Assembly: GCA_946122785.1 (NCBI GenBank)
Contig: CAMGYJ010000003.1
Coordinates: forward strand, 7,042,032 to 7,106,031
DNA length: 64,000 bases
Direction of reading: 5' to 3'
Source: Linum tenue
Lineage: Eukaryota > Streptophyta > Magnoliopsida > Malpighiales > Linaceae
The notes beneath the pieces were generated by a model. It was not told where the DNA came from. It saw nothing but the letters and a program-made list of their open reading frames with translations, and searched no databases. Shown here piece by piece: positions 42,985 to 54,220 of the stretch; positions within the stretch are counted from its first letter, which is position 1, and every line of letters begins with the position of its first letter. Made by a program: the position numbers and the translations under genes.

Positions 42985-43504
42985 TGTTGGGGGTGTTGCC
43001 AAAGAGGCCCAAAGGTGGCCCCAAGAGAAAGCCCACTTTGCAAAGGGCAGCCCACATCAATGGGTTAGCAAGAAAGAATCCGCAAATGGGCTGAGGAAGC
43101 CCACTCCATGCCAGGTGGGATGGGCATGAAGACAAAGCACTAAGAGCCAAAGAAGTCCAGCTGGCAAGTGGTCCCCCGCCTGTGGGCGCCTGCCAGCCGT
43201 CAGAAGTCTGACAAGGTGGTTGAGGCTTCTGAAAGGAATGAAGGTACAAGGCATTTAATGTGACAGTGACGTGGAGGAGATCCATCTCGAACTCGGTGAG
43301 TATAAATAGGGGCAGTTGGTAGCATTTACACAGGTTGGACTCTCTCACTAAAACTCTTGCTCCCAAAGCACTTCTCTCTCTAAAATACTGACTTGATCGT
43401 CGGAGGGCTAACGGGCCGAAACGCCCCTCTCTGTGCTCGTGTCTGTAGGCAGGCGGCAGACTGAAAGGATGCCGGCGTGTTGACATGGCGTCGAGGCTCA
43501 AACA
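42985..43504 (+). repeat. Right LTR of the Tat element
   Basis: 520 bp, the partner of 33499-34014, with TATAAATAGG at 43301-43310 and a 4-bp insertion just after it relative to the left LTR. Confidence 0.92.
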
Positions 43505-43509
43505 CTCTC

Positions 43510-44120
43510 TCTGCCCGTTGATAAAATAAAATATTAAAATAAGGCATGTTTAATAGAATATTAATATATCACAAATTAATTTCAACATAGTTTCAATTTC
43601 TCTTACTCACTTTTCTTTTTTACACTAAGCTTGGCAAACAGAGAAGTGTTACATCATTCAATCTACGCGGATCAATTAAACGTTTGAGGTGATTAACTCA
43701 TTCTCTAAGATATTTCATCAAATCTCGTTTGAGCACATTCGCTTTCTCTCTTAACGAGTTTTCAAGTTTGAAACAAATCACATCTCGAAAAAACAACATT
43801 TTAAATAGTTGTTTTAGATTCCGTATCGACCTAATTATAAAAAAATTATATAAATACTACAAAGGACCTAATATATTAGGTACATGTCTACTACTGGACT
43901 CAATTCCAAGACTGACCTACAGTGACTATGTGCCATCTGCAAGTCAAGGCATGCGATGGAAAATCAATAAGACAATAACTTATTTAATTAATTTATACTC
44001 ATTTGTTTGATGTAATTTAATATTAATTATAGAGGAGCGGCAAATCCAGAACATAGTAGAGAATTGTGCCGCATTTAATTAGAAAATTAGATACCATAAA
44101 AAAATGATCATAGATATCTT
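43510..44120. other. AT-rich unassigned stretch
   Basis: No coding frame or paired repeat recognised. It may be the far flank of the Athila remnant into which the Tat element inserted, but no Athila feature is visible. Confidence 0.4.
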
Positions 44121-44400
44121 TTACAATGTCAATTGTATACGACCGTCTTTTAATTTAGCGAATGCATCATTAATGGAGTCTACATCCACAGCAATGGCAT
44201 CCTCATTTTCAAATAAAATAGTCAAGCAATGGGTGAGAAATCCATCGCTCATCTTGTTGCGCAAATCAGTTTTCAAATGTTTCATTGTTGAAAAAGTTCT
44301 CTCCGTATTAGTCGTTGAAACGGACAACATCAACACTAGACAAATTAATCGACTAATCAATTTGAAATGTGTGTCCACCCTATATCCACCAGCTGCTCTA
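44121..44400 (-). pseudogene. hAT transposase, C-terminal dimerisation fragment
   Basis: An 85-codon frame contains LSVSTTNTERTFSTMKHLKT and DLRNKMSDGFLTHCL, the signature of the hAT C-terminal dimerisation region as found in plant zinc-finger MYM-type hAT proteins. All upstream domains (BED/TTF finger, catalytic core) are missing, so this is a relic. Confidence 0.85.
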
Positions 44401-44719
44401 GTAATTTTTCAAGGCACAAACCTTATATTTCTTTTAGTCCTTTGCGCTTTAGATTTTTATTTAGAATTTTAGTTTTCATTGTTTTTTTAGACGAAAACCT
44501 TTTGGGCTAGAAGTTCTAGACTAAATTTAAAGTTGTGATTTGAATATGTTCATCTAAACCATTTTTCTAATTACACATAATCTTACAATGAAATAACATT
44601 GGGCCAAATGCCTAAATTAAAAATTCATAAAAACTATATTAGCTCCGGATCCAAAGGAGTACTAGACCATGACCCGGGGTGACCACCCAGATCCGCCACT
44701 GCTATAGAGTCGACCAAGA
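44401..44719. other. Unassigned stretch between hAT relic and MITE
   Basis: Non-coding; possibly part of the relic hAT transposon or other decayed element. Nothing further seen. Confidence 0.35.
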
Positions 44720-44727
44720 ATTTGCAG

Positions 44728-45103
44728 GATGGTTGTCATGCCGGTGGCATGCCATCCGGATGAACCTGGTTCAACCTATGCCGGTCATGAAACCGGCATG
44801 ACACCACCGGTATGATCGACTTACGCATTCTAAGTAAAATGACATCATTTTAATGAATTTAATGAATAAAAATAATAATTTATTATTCATTTTATGAATG
44901 TAATAGTTAAAAGTTGATGATATTTGTTGGATTGTAACTAAATTGTCCACAAATATGTTTTATATATGATTAAATACATTGGATATTAATTATTTTCACA
45001 TTTTTTTAGACCGGCATGAACCGGCACAAACTGGTTATACCACTGGTCGTACCATTCCACTTGCTAAACCGATACAACGATATAAACCGATTTGACAACC
45101 TTG
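44728..45103. mobile_element. Second hAT-like MITE with 8-bp TSD
   Basis: 376 bp with ends GATGGTTGTCATGCCGG and, inverted, CAAGGTTGTCAAATCGG, flanked by ATTTGCAG at 44720-44727 and again at 45104-45111. The sub-ends are rich in ACCGGCATGA-type repeats, likely transposase-binding motifs. No coding capacity. Confidence 0.82.
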
Positions 45104-45111
45104 ATTTGCAG

Positions 45112-46726
45112 TCAATAGCGTCCAACGGCAAAAAGCTTTATAGCGTTAAATTAACGTACAACTAAGATGGGGGCTGGCTAATGGCAGCTGTTACTATGTG
45201 CTGTGATTGGGTGGAAATGGTGAGTTGGACACTCAGCCTGCATTGCATATATACAGAGTTTCCACAACGAACCAATCATTTCAATGATAGATTGGTTAAT
45301 TGTTACCATTCATCATTCACAAATCACAACTAGCTGTTATATATCACTTAAATAAATTTCATTCCATACTCTACGGCTGGACGGTTTTAAAAAAATATAT
45401 ATTCGCCACAGAACATTCCACCACAAAATATTCTTTCATTTTACCCTCCTCGTCATAAAAAATGTCAAATGAGGGGAAATGGGTTTACTTGCCCTCAGAA
45501 TCTCAGCCTAATATCTAATGATTAGCAGGATAATAATGCAATGTCTACCTAATGATTTGGATACCGCATCCACCATCTTATCATTCACTAATGATTCTGG
45601 TATATTGTCTACCTAATTGATTTAATCAAATAGTTCCCCTTGCTAATGGACTTTAATTTCTTCTTAAAAGAACAAGGAGAGAGGATGAGTTTCTTGTCTT
45701 AGTTATTTGTATGTTTGGACACAGTAGGTTCCAAGGGCGAAATAGATTGATCTGATTATGTGCATCACTCTATGTGAATCAGTTTCTTTATCTCGTGTAC
45801 GGTGTATCAGTGTACAGTATACGTATGTGAATCCTTTCTCTCCCGCTAGCATGACATGTCACTCATTCTTTTTTTCCCAATATACATTCGATTATTAATT
45901 TTTACATTATTAATTTTATAGAATTTTTTTGGTATTTGCAGTGGCGTAGCCAGGATTTCGTTTAAGGTGGGTTCATATCGAAAAAAATAAATATGATAAA
46001 ATAGTTTTTTTAAATATAATCTTACATTGATAACTTTTGATAAATTAAAATGCATTAGCAGTCGAAAATATCAAGAATATCACTATGCATATATACCAAA
46101 CAATCATTGATTTAGTTAGTCGTAGTGTTTCAAATGGTGTTCTTTGTTAAGAACCGTTAGTATAAATACCTCGAGTTGTTGGTAGAGATTTAATAATAAA
46201 TCGTATACCAACTAATAATTCATGATTTACCTAGTCGTTCGCTTTCGAATGATGTTCTTAAAAAAAATATTTAATATCAATAAATCGAGTTGTTGGAAGA
46301 TTTCAATAATATATTATACCATTTACTACCATGCTCCCTTATAAGAAAGTCAAGTTATATGAAATTGATGTTTGCACAAATCTGTATACCGTATGTTTAA
46401 GAAATGAGGTCACCAAAATTCAAACACAAAATTTTTCGATCAACTATTCTCAATTAAACGCGGCCTAGTTTTCGATATCAATTAACTATCGTACCTAATT
46501 TAACCATTTTCCACCCGAACCAGAGTGGGTCCCGGGACGATGTTATCATTAACCGCTACGAAATCTTGAATGCGATACTCTTCCTATTATCACATATGTT
46601 TGATGTACTTTACTATGGGTTTCAGATTAGGTGTCCTCGCAAACTTTTATCTAGATTCACGCATATTCTTTAAAAACCCAATAGATTTCCTATAAGTCAT
46701 TGAACTTCATGGACCAAATGAGCATG
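45112..46726. other. AT-rich non-coding stretch
   Basis: No convincing gene. One 69-codon minus-strand frame (45846-46055) is AT-rich and has no recognisable domain. No paired transposon ends seen. Confidence 0.4.
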
Positions 46727-47722
46727 CTAGACCTATTGGACATATCACTATAAAATCTATTTCACGAAATAAGTAATTCTTTTTTATACCTAGCTCAAAA
46801 GAGGATTCAGACCTGAAACTTTATCCAACGACCCTAGCGCCTCAATGCAATTAGCCTACAACCTTGTGAACCTACAGATCTCAATTATGAGACGTAGTTG
46901 AATATTATTGTTAGAATTTGATGAACAACTAGCAAAAAGATTATACACTGTAATCTCATTAAAAAAAAAAGGAATTCAGACTAAATCATATCTATCTAAG
47001 TGAAGAGGTAATTAATTTGAGCGGAAACAAAATATTAAAAAATAACGGTAAGGAAGTTGCCTGGTAGTGGTGCTGCAGGCCTGTTATTTGTTTTAAACGT
47101 TAATGAAGGCCAAATGAAAGTCAAAATTGTAATCTAATAATACCCCAGAAAATTAGTGAGTACCATAATTTTGACCAAATGAAAATAATGCTAGACCTAT
47201 TGGACATATCACTTAAGATTACCCCCTCAATCTTAAAGATATGAATCCAAATTTAAGTCATCGAATGTAATAAAATGAATTCCATGACCTAATAAAATTT
47301 ATTTCACGAAATAAGTAATTCTTTTTTATACCTAGCTCAAAAGAGGATTCAGACCTGAAACTTTATCCAACGACCCTAGCGCCTCAATGCAATTAGCCTA
47401 CAACCTTGTGAACCTACAGATCTCAATTATGAGACTTAGTTGAATATTATTGTAAGAATTTGATGAACAACTAGCAAAAAGATTATACACTGTAATCTCA
47501 TTAACAAAAAGGAGTTCAGACTAAATCATATCTATCTAAAGAGTGAAGAGGTAATTAATTTGAGCGGAAACAAAATATTAAAAAAATAACGGTAAGGAAG
47601 TTGCCTGGTTGTGGTGCTGCAGGCCTGTTATTTGTTTTAAACGTTAATGAAGGCCAAATGAAAGTCAAAATTGTAATCTAAGAAAATTAGTGAGTACCAT
47701 AATTTTGACCAAATAAAATTTA
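46727..47722 (+). repeat. Direct tandem duplication, units of about 460 and 530 bp
   Basis: Both copies begin ATGCTAGACCTATTGGACAT (46727 and 47188 approximately) and end near AGTGAGTACCATAATTTTGACC. Between start and TTATTTCACGAAATAAG the second copy has about 75 extra bases, and it lacks a short TAATACCCC piece present in the first. Otherwise they are nearly identical. Non-coding. Confidence 0.85.
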
Positions 47723-48068
47723 CGCGAGGGATGATTACTGGCCCGTCGCTAGCCGCCACCCGTCTGGCCTCACTCCAACTCGCTAGAAAGCCAGCCTTCT
47801 CAAATTTTACAACTTGAGTGGAGATCGACGCACACTCAGCTTTCTGGCGACTGTTCGTTCATGCTAATCCACACAACAAGAAGACAAGACAAGATAGGTA
47901 ATCTTCTTAATTATCTGCCCCTTTGAGGCTTTGACCGATGTATTCTTTTGCGGGAAAAGAAATGGGTGAAATCAATATTTGACACCTATATTTTAGTGTC
48001 TAACTATACGTTTTTTAATATAATACATCACATATTATCTTGCTTTTAAAGCAAAGCACAGATTTGAT
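47723..48068 (+). promoter_or_regulatory. Possible promoter, leader exon and leader intron of the MULE-derived gene
   Basis: GC-richer text at 47740-47900 ends in AAGATAG/GTAATC, a plausible donor near 47896, and an acceptor-like CTTTTAAAG or GCACAG occurs at 48050-48061 just before the ATG at 48069. This would fit a non-coding first exon. It is inference from splice-like signals only. Confidence 0.3.
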
Positions 48069-49528
48069 ATGGCTACCACGGTGTATTGGGAAGCCGTCTA
48101 CTCCACCAACGAGGCTGATTGGAAAGCTGCCACTGTCAAGATGAAGGAACTTGGAGGGACTGTGTATGAGGACTTTATGGCCATGGAACCAGAGCGGTTC
48201 TGTCAAGTATTCATGAAGACTCATTCGAAATGTGGATCTGTGGAGAGCAATGTGTGCGAGTCGTTTAATAATTGGATCATGAAGTTCCGAGTGCTTAGGG
48301 TGCTTGCTATGCTAGAGGGAATCAGGGTGGCTGTGATGACTCGTTTGGTGAGCAACAAAAGGAAAATGGGTCGTTGTAGAGGGACATTTCCTCCCGTTGT
48401 GAAGAGTAAGCTGGAAAAACATAAGGATGAAGCTAGGTTGTGTACTAGTCGGCCATCTTCAGCTCACAAACATGAGGTGCAGATACATGGGAAAGGGTAT
48501 GTTGTTGATTTGCAGACTGCTACCTGCACATGTGGATATTGTGGACTTTATGGCATTCCTTGCTGCCACGCTGTTTCAGCCATTCGTTCTATGAGATTTC
48601 ATCCTGAGGCGTATGTGACAAATTCATACAAGTATCCTATTCCAGCTCCAGAAGGACCTCAAGCTTGGCTGCCAGTGGAAGGGTACAAGATCTACCCTCC
48701 AAAGATAAGGAAACTGCCTGGCCGCCCAAAGAGAAACCGAAGAAAGGAGGCTGACAAGTTGCTCACGAAGAGTGCTAAAAACGGTGCTGGTGTGGTTGCT
48801 ACAAGGCATCACAATATAGTCCATTGCTCCAGGTGTGGGGGTGAAAGCCATAACAAGAGGAGTTGCACAAATCCACCGGCACCACAGCCAACTCCTCCGG
48901 CTAGTAAAAGGCAGAAACGAGGGGAAAATAAGGGAGGAGCTGCTGCCCCACAGAATGCAACGGTTGTACCTAACAATGGGGTAAGTCAATTCGTACTATG
49001 CTTCTCAAATTTCATTTGTTAACAGAATAGGTAGATCTTAATCTAATTTTCTTTCATGAGAGAGTTAGAAAAAGGCTAAGTGTTCTAGATGTGGGGCAAC
49101 TAATCACAACTCGAAGACTTGTCCGTTGAGGGTTGGAGTTCAGGTAAGATTTCAGTTGGTCTTTATAAAATGCAGATTTGTGAATGAATGCAACTCAGAC
49201 CTTTCTTCACTTTTTTCTTACAGATTGAAAGCATGGGCACTTGTAGCAGGCAACAGATGCAACGGGAAGTGCGGAGGGCTGCACAAGGAATCGACGTTTA
49301 CATTGATCCTACTTCTGGCAACATGTATTCCCGGGTTAGTTGCTCACTTTTAAAACTCGATGTGGCCTGAAGATTGCCTTCTTATGTGAAAATAATGCTA
49401 ATTGTTGCCTGATATTGTAGATGAGTACTAGAGACCCACAACAAGGAGGTAGGAGGGAACCAAATGAACCAGATCATCCGCCCATGAACAGTACTCAACC
49501 TCCATCGACTCAACCCGAGACAAAATAA
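48069..49528 (+). pseudogene. MULE (MuDR-type) transposase C-terminal half, four coding exons
   Basis: Exons 48069-48980, 49069-49143, 49224-49334 and 49421-49528, all GT-AG and all joined in phase 0, give 401 residues without a stop. Exon 1 contains the region after the catalytic core (KCGSVESNVCESFNNWI), the SWIM zinc finger (CTCGYCGLYGIPCCHAV, about residues 154-175), a GRPKRNRRKE basic stretch and a knuckle (CSRCGGESHNKRSC). Exon 2 adds a second knuckle (CSRCGATNHNSKTC). Exons 3-4 are a C-terminal tail. The N-terminal DNA-binding part and the DDE core are absent upstream, so it is either a 5'-truncated transposase or a short DNA-binding derivative. Upstream sequence could still supply a leader exon. 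Confidence 0.83.
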
Positions 49529-49605
49529 ACAAGCAAGGGTGGATATGATGAACCAAGAAAATGACATCTCCCTTCCTTTGTAATTTGAACATGTAATAGG
49601 CATGT

Positions 49606-50955
49606 TGACTCACTCCTACTGTCACTCTAGAAAATGGCCAAGTGTAACCACTTCCTAAAGCGTAGTATAGCGGGTTTGGGTTTTATTGTCAACCCCGAGT
49701 CCTAGATGTGATGTGATGACTACTCGGTGAATTCTCGTTATCTAGCAGTGAACTTTTAGTGCAGATTCAAGCAAACAAAAACACAAAGCAAGTAAACGGT
49801 TGTTGTCAAGTCAAGAGAGGTCACCCGGATATGGTTCCCCCTAGACTGCAGTTAAGTCGGATTGCAATTTACCAAGTTCAGTTTTTATGAAAGTTATACT
49901 GCGGAAGGTTCTTAACTAATCTGAAGTCTCGACTAAAGGTCTCCAGACCCTCTCAATCTGAGTCTCTAGCGGGCGACTAACCTCCACCGGAGTAAACAGA
50001 TTGAGGCTCTAGCGAATCAAACCTCCACTACCGAATTGAATTCGATACAGAATAGCGAATTGGCTCCTCGACTAAAGTCACCAATTCGCCACCTTCGATT
50101 AAGGATACTCTATCAACCTAGGCAGATATTCTCATTCTAGGTCAAAGCAGATTCAACAGGAATTTGATCAGGATTCAAGTCATTCAATCATTCAAACCTC
50201 AATCGAATATAATCAATTCACAAACTCTGTACTTGGGTTCATACAATCAGACCTAGCATACAAATCTAGGGTTCCCCATACCCAGATGAATGGGGGAACT
50301 ACTCCATAGAGAAAGAAGCAAAAGCGGATTCAGACGCGGAAATCATACTCTGAAGACGGATTTCTGCTCCTGGACGTTTAATCGGCACTTCTCCAAGCTC
50401 AAGCCGGGCTCCAATGGTGATGAAGATCGAGCTATGGCACTTGGGAACTCTGGTTCGTCGCTTTCTCTCTCTAGGAATTGCTTTTTCTCTCAAAAACTCG
50501 GAACCCTTCAATGTTGGCCTTCCTTTCCCTTAAATCAGCTGCCATATCGCGATACCCGGTCGAAATACCCGGTCGGGTATTTTGGGTCTCGACCGGGTAT
50601 AATTGAAGCGCACCGTTTCGGCCTCAGGGAAAATCCCCGGTCTGACTCAATAATCCCCGACCGGGGATTTAAGCATCCTGCCCGGACCCCTCTCTGTTTC
50701 TCGAGGTACCAAAAATAGTGAATACCCGGTCGGGTATTTGGCCACCTGACCTGGTATTTTCCTCCTGCGGCTTACTCTGTCCCAACTTTGCTCCTTTCGA
50801 CCCAGAACTCGTTTCTCCGCCTCGATTTGAACGCCGGGACCTGAAATATGACATAAACACACACCCTAGCGTGATATCGGCTTAAAACACTAGAATCCAC
50901 ATCTCAAACGGCTTCAGAACAGGGGTGAAAACATGTGTAATTATCGGTCTATCAA
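49606..50955 (-). repeat. 3' LTR of the Athila element
   Basis: 1,350 bp. It contains the dyad array at about 50551-50760 and has the purine tract (GGTTAAGTGTGGGGAAGTT on the minus strand) directly upstream at 50956-50974. Confidence 0.92.
50551..50760. repeat. Array of short dyads (CGGTCG/CGACCG core) in the 3' LTR
   Basis: Units AAATACCCG-GT-CGGGTATTT (50563-50582), AATCCCCG-AC-CGGGGATT (50652-50669) and AATACCCG-GT-CGGGTATT (50721-50738), plus half-units GATACCCGGTCG and CTCGACCGGGTAT. Each is an inverted repeat with 8-9 bp arms. A matching set lies in the other LTR. Confidence 0.9.
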
Positions 50956-52790
50956 ACTTCCCCACACTTAACCGTTTGCTTGTCCCTAAGCAAATCAAGT
51001 CAGACACCAGGTAGCTCAAAACATTTCAATCAAGTAGGCTTTAGGGCAAATCATATCGGCACAAAACACGTGGATCATACTGGGTTTCGATCATCAACAC
51101 ATGGCAACTCGAACAACAACCTAGACAACCACCACAGATGACATTTGAATGCAATAAAGTCGAGCAAAGGAAGAGTTCCCTCCTGTTCACCAACCAACAC
51201 AGACTTGACTCAACCACTTGTCCAAAACAGTCACTTCATGCACAAAGCTCAAGATATCAGAATTAAGACCGAGCAATCTAGGTCCTCACCGGGTAAAGAG
51301 TATAGAGAATATGAGAAAATGAATCGCTCACTCTCGACCAGTGGGGTCAGGACAATTTGATGCGAAAAATGCGCATGCTTATTCTCTCAATCCCTAATGT
51401 CTCTTCACCATGAATGCAGCCTCTAAATGCTAGAGTTCACATAAGGGGTGTCACCACTAACTAATCCGGAGGTCTTAGACACAGGTTCAAATGACTGGCT
51501 AGGGTCTTGGACATGGGGAAAAGGCCTTTTAGGTGGTGGAAGTTATAGCACAAGGTTCCACATTTCCAAACCCAACAAATCCACAGTCAAGCAAACCAGT
51601 AACTTCCTTTCTGCTATTCTGCATTACTCAACTTCTTTAGGACACAAGAGCGAAGGAGGTTATATAAATGCTAGCATTTCCAAGCCAAACCTCTAAGAAA
51701 CACTGCTTAATGGGCACTATTCAGAATTTTGATGGTGGCTCTCTTTTGCTTTCATTTTTTCTTTGTTTTTCTTTAATTTTTCTTTATTCATTCCTTAAAA
51801 GAACCACCACCTCTGCACATTTTTCAAATACACGCCCAACTTTCAAGCACTACCTCTAACCCTCACATTACATTTAGCAGAAACAGCAGAAAACACGTAA
51901 AAACCACTCTGTGGAACCTTCTAAAAGATGCAAAGGGTGATTTTTTTTTCACTGCAGACCGAAAGAAAGGATAACACACGGCTCAAAGGGGCTGACTAGG
52001 GGATATGACGCATCAGGACAGTCAGTTTGGTCGTGGGCTTATCCTATGCCTCCATCATCTTAGCTAGTGACAACGTGAATGCTACATTTCATGGAAGAGG
52101 AATCTATCGCAAAAGAAAGAAACGAGCACGCTCAAATCCCACATGGCTACCTATATGCTCTATCTCACATTCTGATTCCCTGAACTAGATGCATAAATGA
52201 CTGTCAAAAGCAAGTGATCAAATGCAAGTCGCAGTTGGTAAGCAAACCGTTGAAAACTGAACCCCTACACAACTCTACTACACATCTCAGTCATCGTAAT
52301 AGGCTGTCTTAGTCACACTCAAGTTGTCATGCATCGAGTCAAAAGCCATTCAATTCTCTAATCACATCCACAGTGATCAATCATCAAGCAAACAGCAGTG
52401 CTTGGAGCCCTCAAATCTCGAGATTTGGACAGTGGACTAGGCTCCAAGCACAAAAACAGATCTAATGCAGTCAAAAGATAAACATCCCCCCCCCACCACT
52501 TAAGATCGACATTGCCCTTAATGGAGAAGAGGAAAGGAAAGGGGAACGATGTTACCGGTGCGCACAGACTGCAGGAGACTGGAAATGGACCAGTCAGGAT
52601 GAATCGGACTGGAGAGAGGACCAGTCGGGAACACAGGCACAGCTAAAGGGAACCAAAAAGCTCAAACACATACGTTAGGTCTAATGGGCAGCCCAATAGT
52701 ACAGCATCCAAAAAGGAAAAGAAAAATAAACAAAAACTGACACAAAACAGTTTGCATGCTGACAAAGACCAAAAACACTCAAAACATGCC
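50956..52790 (-). other. 3' non-coding interior of the Athila element
   Basis: About 1.8 kb without a recognisable protein between the extra ORF and the 3' LTR. A second C-rich run (52487-52496, G-rich on the element strand) resembles an internal purine tract. Long untranslated parts here are normal for Athila. Confidence 0.6.
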
Positions 52791-52794
52791 CCTA

Positions 52795-54220
52795 GGGCCC
52801 TCCAAGACCGGAGAAGTCGATCTGGTTCATGAGGTCGTCGTCGCCATCCTCCGGTGGCTGCTGTGGTGGTGAATGATCCCACCGGGTGGTCCAGTGGTGC
52901 TCCTCTGGAGGGTGACAAGCCTGGAGCAGGTGCTCCAAGTTCTCCATCAGTCGGCGGCCTCGATCTCTCTCCCGCTCGATGAGAGCACTAGTGACTCCCA
53001 TGTGGGTCTCCAAGCGGCCAAGGCGCTCGTCAACTCCCGCCAGCCTGGACCGGTACTCGGCCTGGTGGGCCGAATTCTGCTGGTAAAACTGGACCTGATG
53101 GTCCATGAGCTGCTGGTGCTGAAGACCGAGCTGCTGGAACTGGAGCCCCATCTGCTGGAACTGCTCGGTGAAGAAGTCCATCGACGGGCCAGAAGCCATC
53201 GACGGACCAGAAAGACCAGAGGAGGACTCGCCCCGCACCGGTCTCCGTCGAGGCTGGAGATCCCCTGGTAGAGAGAGCTGGGGCTCCGGCTCATCGGCAT
53301 CCATAGCCCCGTCATCATCATCATCCTCCTCCTCAGCGGAGTAGTCATCATCCTCCTCGTCCTCATCAAGATCCACAACCTCCTCAGGGCAGGTACGGAT
53401 GTCGTCAGTGGCCAGGAGGCGGGCACTGTGGAGCACGTCTCGGCTAAGGGGGGTGGAGCCGCCCTGTGTAGAAGCATCATGAAGCCCCTCGAAGCTGATT
53501 CTGAAATGGCGTGCCAACCGGGTGATTAGGGGACCACAAAAGAGGTGGGTGGGTTTCCCGTGGCACCGGGAGAAGGTGGTGCCCACGAAAGAACCCAGGT
53601 GGAGAATGTGGTTCGGGTCCCCCATCGAGTACATAGCATACAGCACCCGTTTTGGAATCTTATGCGAGCCGGTGGCGTTGGGAACGATGGAGTGGGTGAT
53701 CAGCAGGTTCAGAATGTGCCACTCCGGCTTGAGGGTGCTGACGTAGGTCTGGCCAGCCTCGAAGAACTCATGCCTATGGTCGTGCCTGGCGGTAGAAATG
53801 GTCCTGGTTCCAGTCGGTCGGGTTCGGGATCTCGACCTCGTGGCCATCGAACTGGTGGTACTCGATTCCCAAGGAAAAGGCCAACCCGTCAATGGTCAGC
53901 TCCCGGGGGCGGCCACCCAGCCTGAACTTCACTGCATAGGAGTCCCGAGGCTTCTTGCTATCGTACTGGTATGTGGTGTAGAACTCCCACACCAGCTCCG
54001 TGTATGTGGGCTCGTCTATGGTAAGCAGCGTCCGCCAATCGCGGTGACTGATGGCGGTGCAGAGCTCCTGCAAGCAGTGGAGCTGCTCGAACACCGCCCA
54101 CTCGAGATGGTGGTGGCGCTCCAGTTTCCCTCGAATCACCTTGCGGAACTGGTCTGCGTACTCCCAGTGCAAGCGCAAGCCCTGCACAAACGGATGATCG
54201 AGGGACATGGTCCTGCACAA
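52795..54220 (-). pseudogene. Athila ORF-1-type protein gene at the env position, one frameshift
   Basis: From the Met at 54205-54220 (LDHPFVQGLRLHWEYADQF) the protein has the Athila ORF-1 pattern: EWAVFEQLHCLQELC, YTELVWEFYTTYQYD, VKFRLGGRPRELTIDGLAFSLGI. A one-base frame change near 53785 leads to HEFFEAGQTYVSTLKPEWHILNLL, then a highly acidic stretch (DLDEDEEDDD), a Gln-rich coiled-coil-like segment (QQMGLQFQQLGLQHQQ) and a C-terminus at 52792. Function unknown; some Athila elements carry an envelope-like gene here, but I see no clear signal peptide or membrane segment. Confidence 0.8.

Larger units (their letters stand above)
33499..43504 (+). mobile_element. Tat-type Ty3/gypsy LTR retrotransposon with antisense gene
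   Basis: About 10.0 kb: LTRs at 33499-34014 and 42985-43504 (TGTTGGGGG...CTCAAACA), 5-bp target duplication CTCTC (33494-33498 and 43505-43509), and a G-rich purine tract (42973-42980) before the right LTR. Inside, gag, protease, reverse transcriptase, RNase H, a second archaeal-type RNase H and integrase lie on the plus strand, followed by an antisense spliced gene (42311 to about 39890, minus). The second RNase H and the antisense ORF are marks of the Tat lineage. The LTRs differ at roughly 18 positions plus small indels by eye, about 96-97% identity, so it is older than the gag-only element. The enzymes are broken. Confidence 0.92.

Noticed and set aside
44121..45111. hAT transposase relic and hAT MITE as one autonomous element
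   Set aside because: The MITE has its own complete ends and 8-bp duplication that exclude the relic.
52795..54220. A true retroviral envelope gene in the Athila element
   Set aside because: The position fits, but no signal peptide, membrane segment or cleavage site is visible; the sequence matches the Athila ORF-1 pattern instead.
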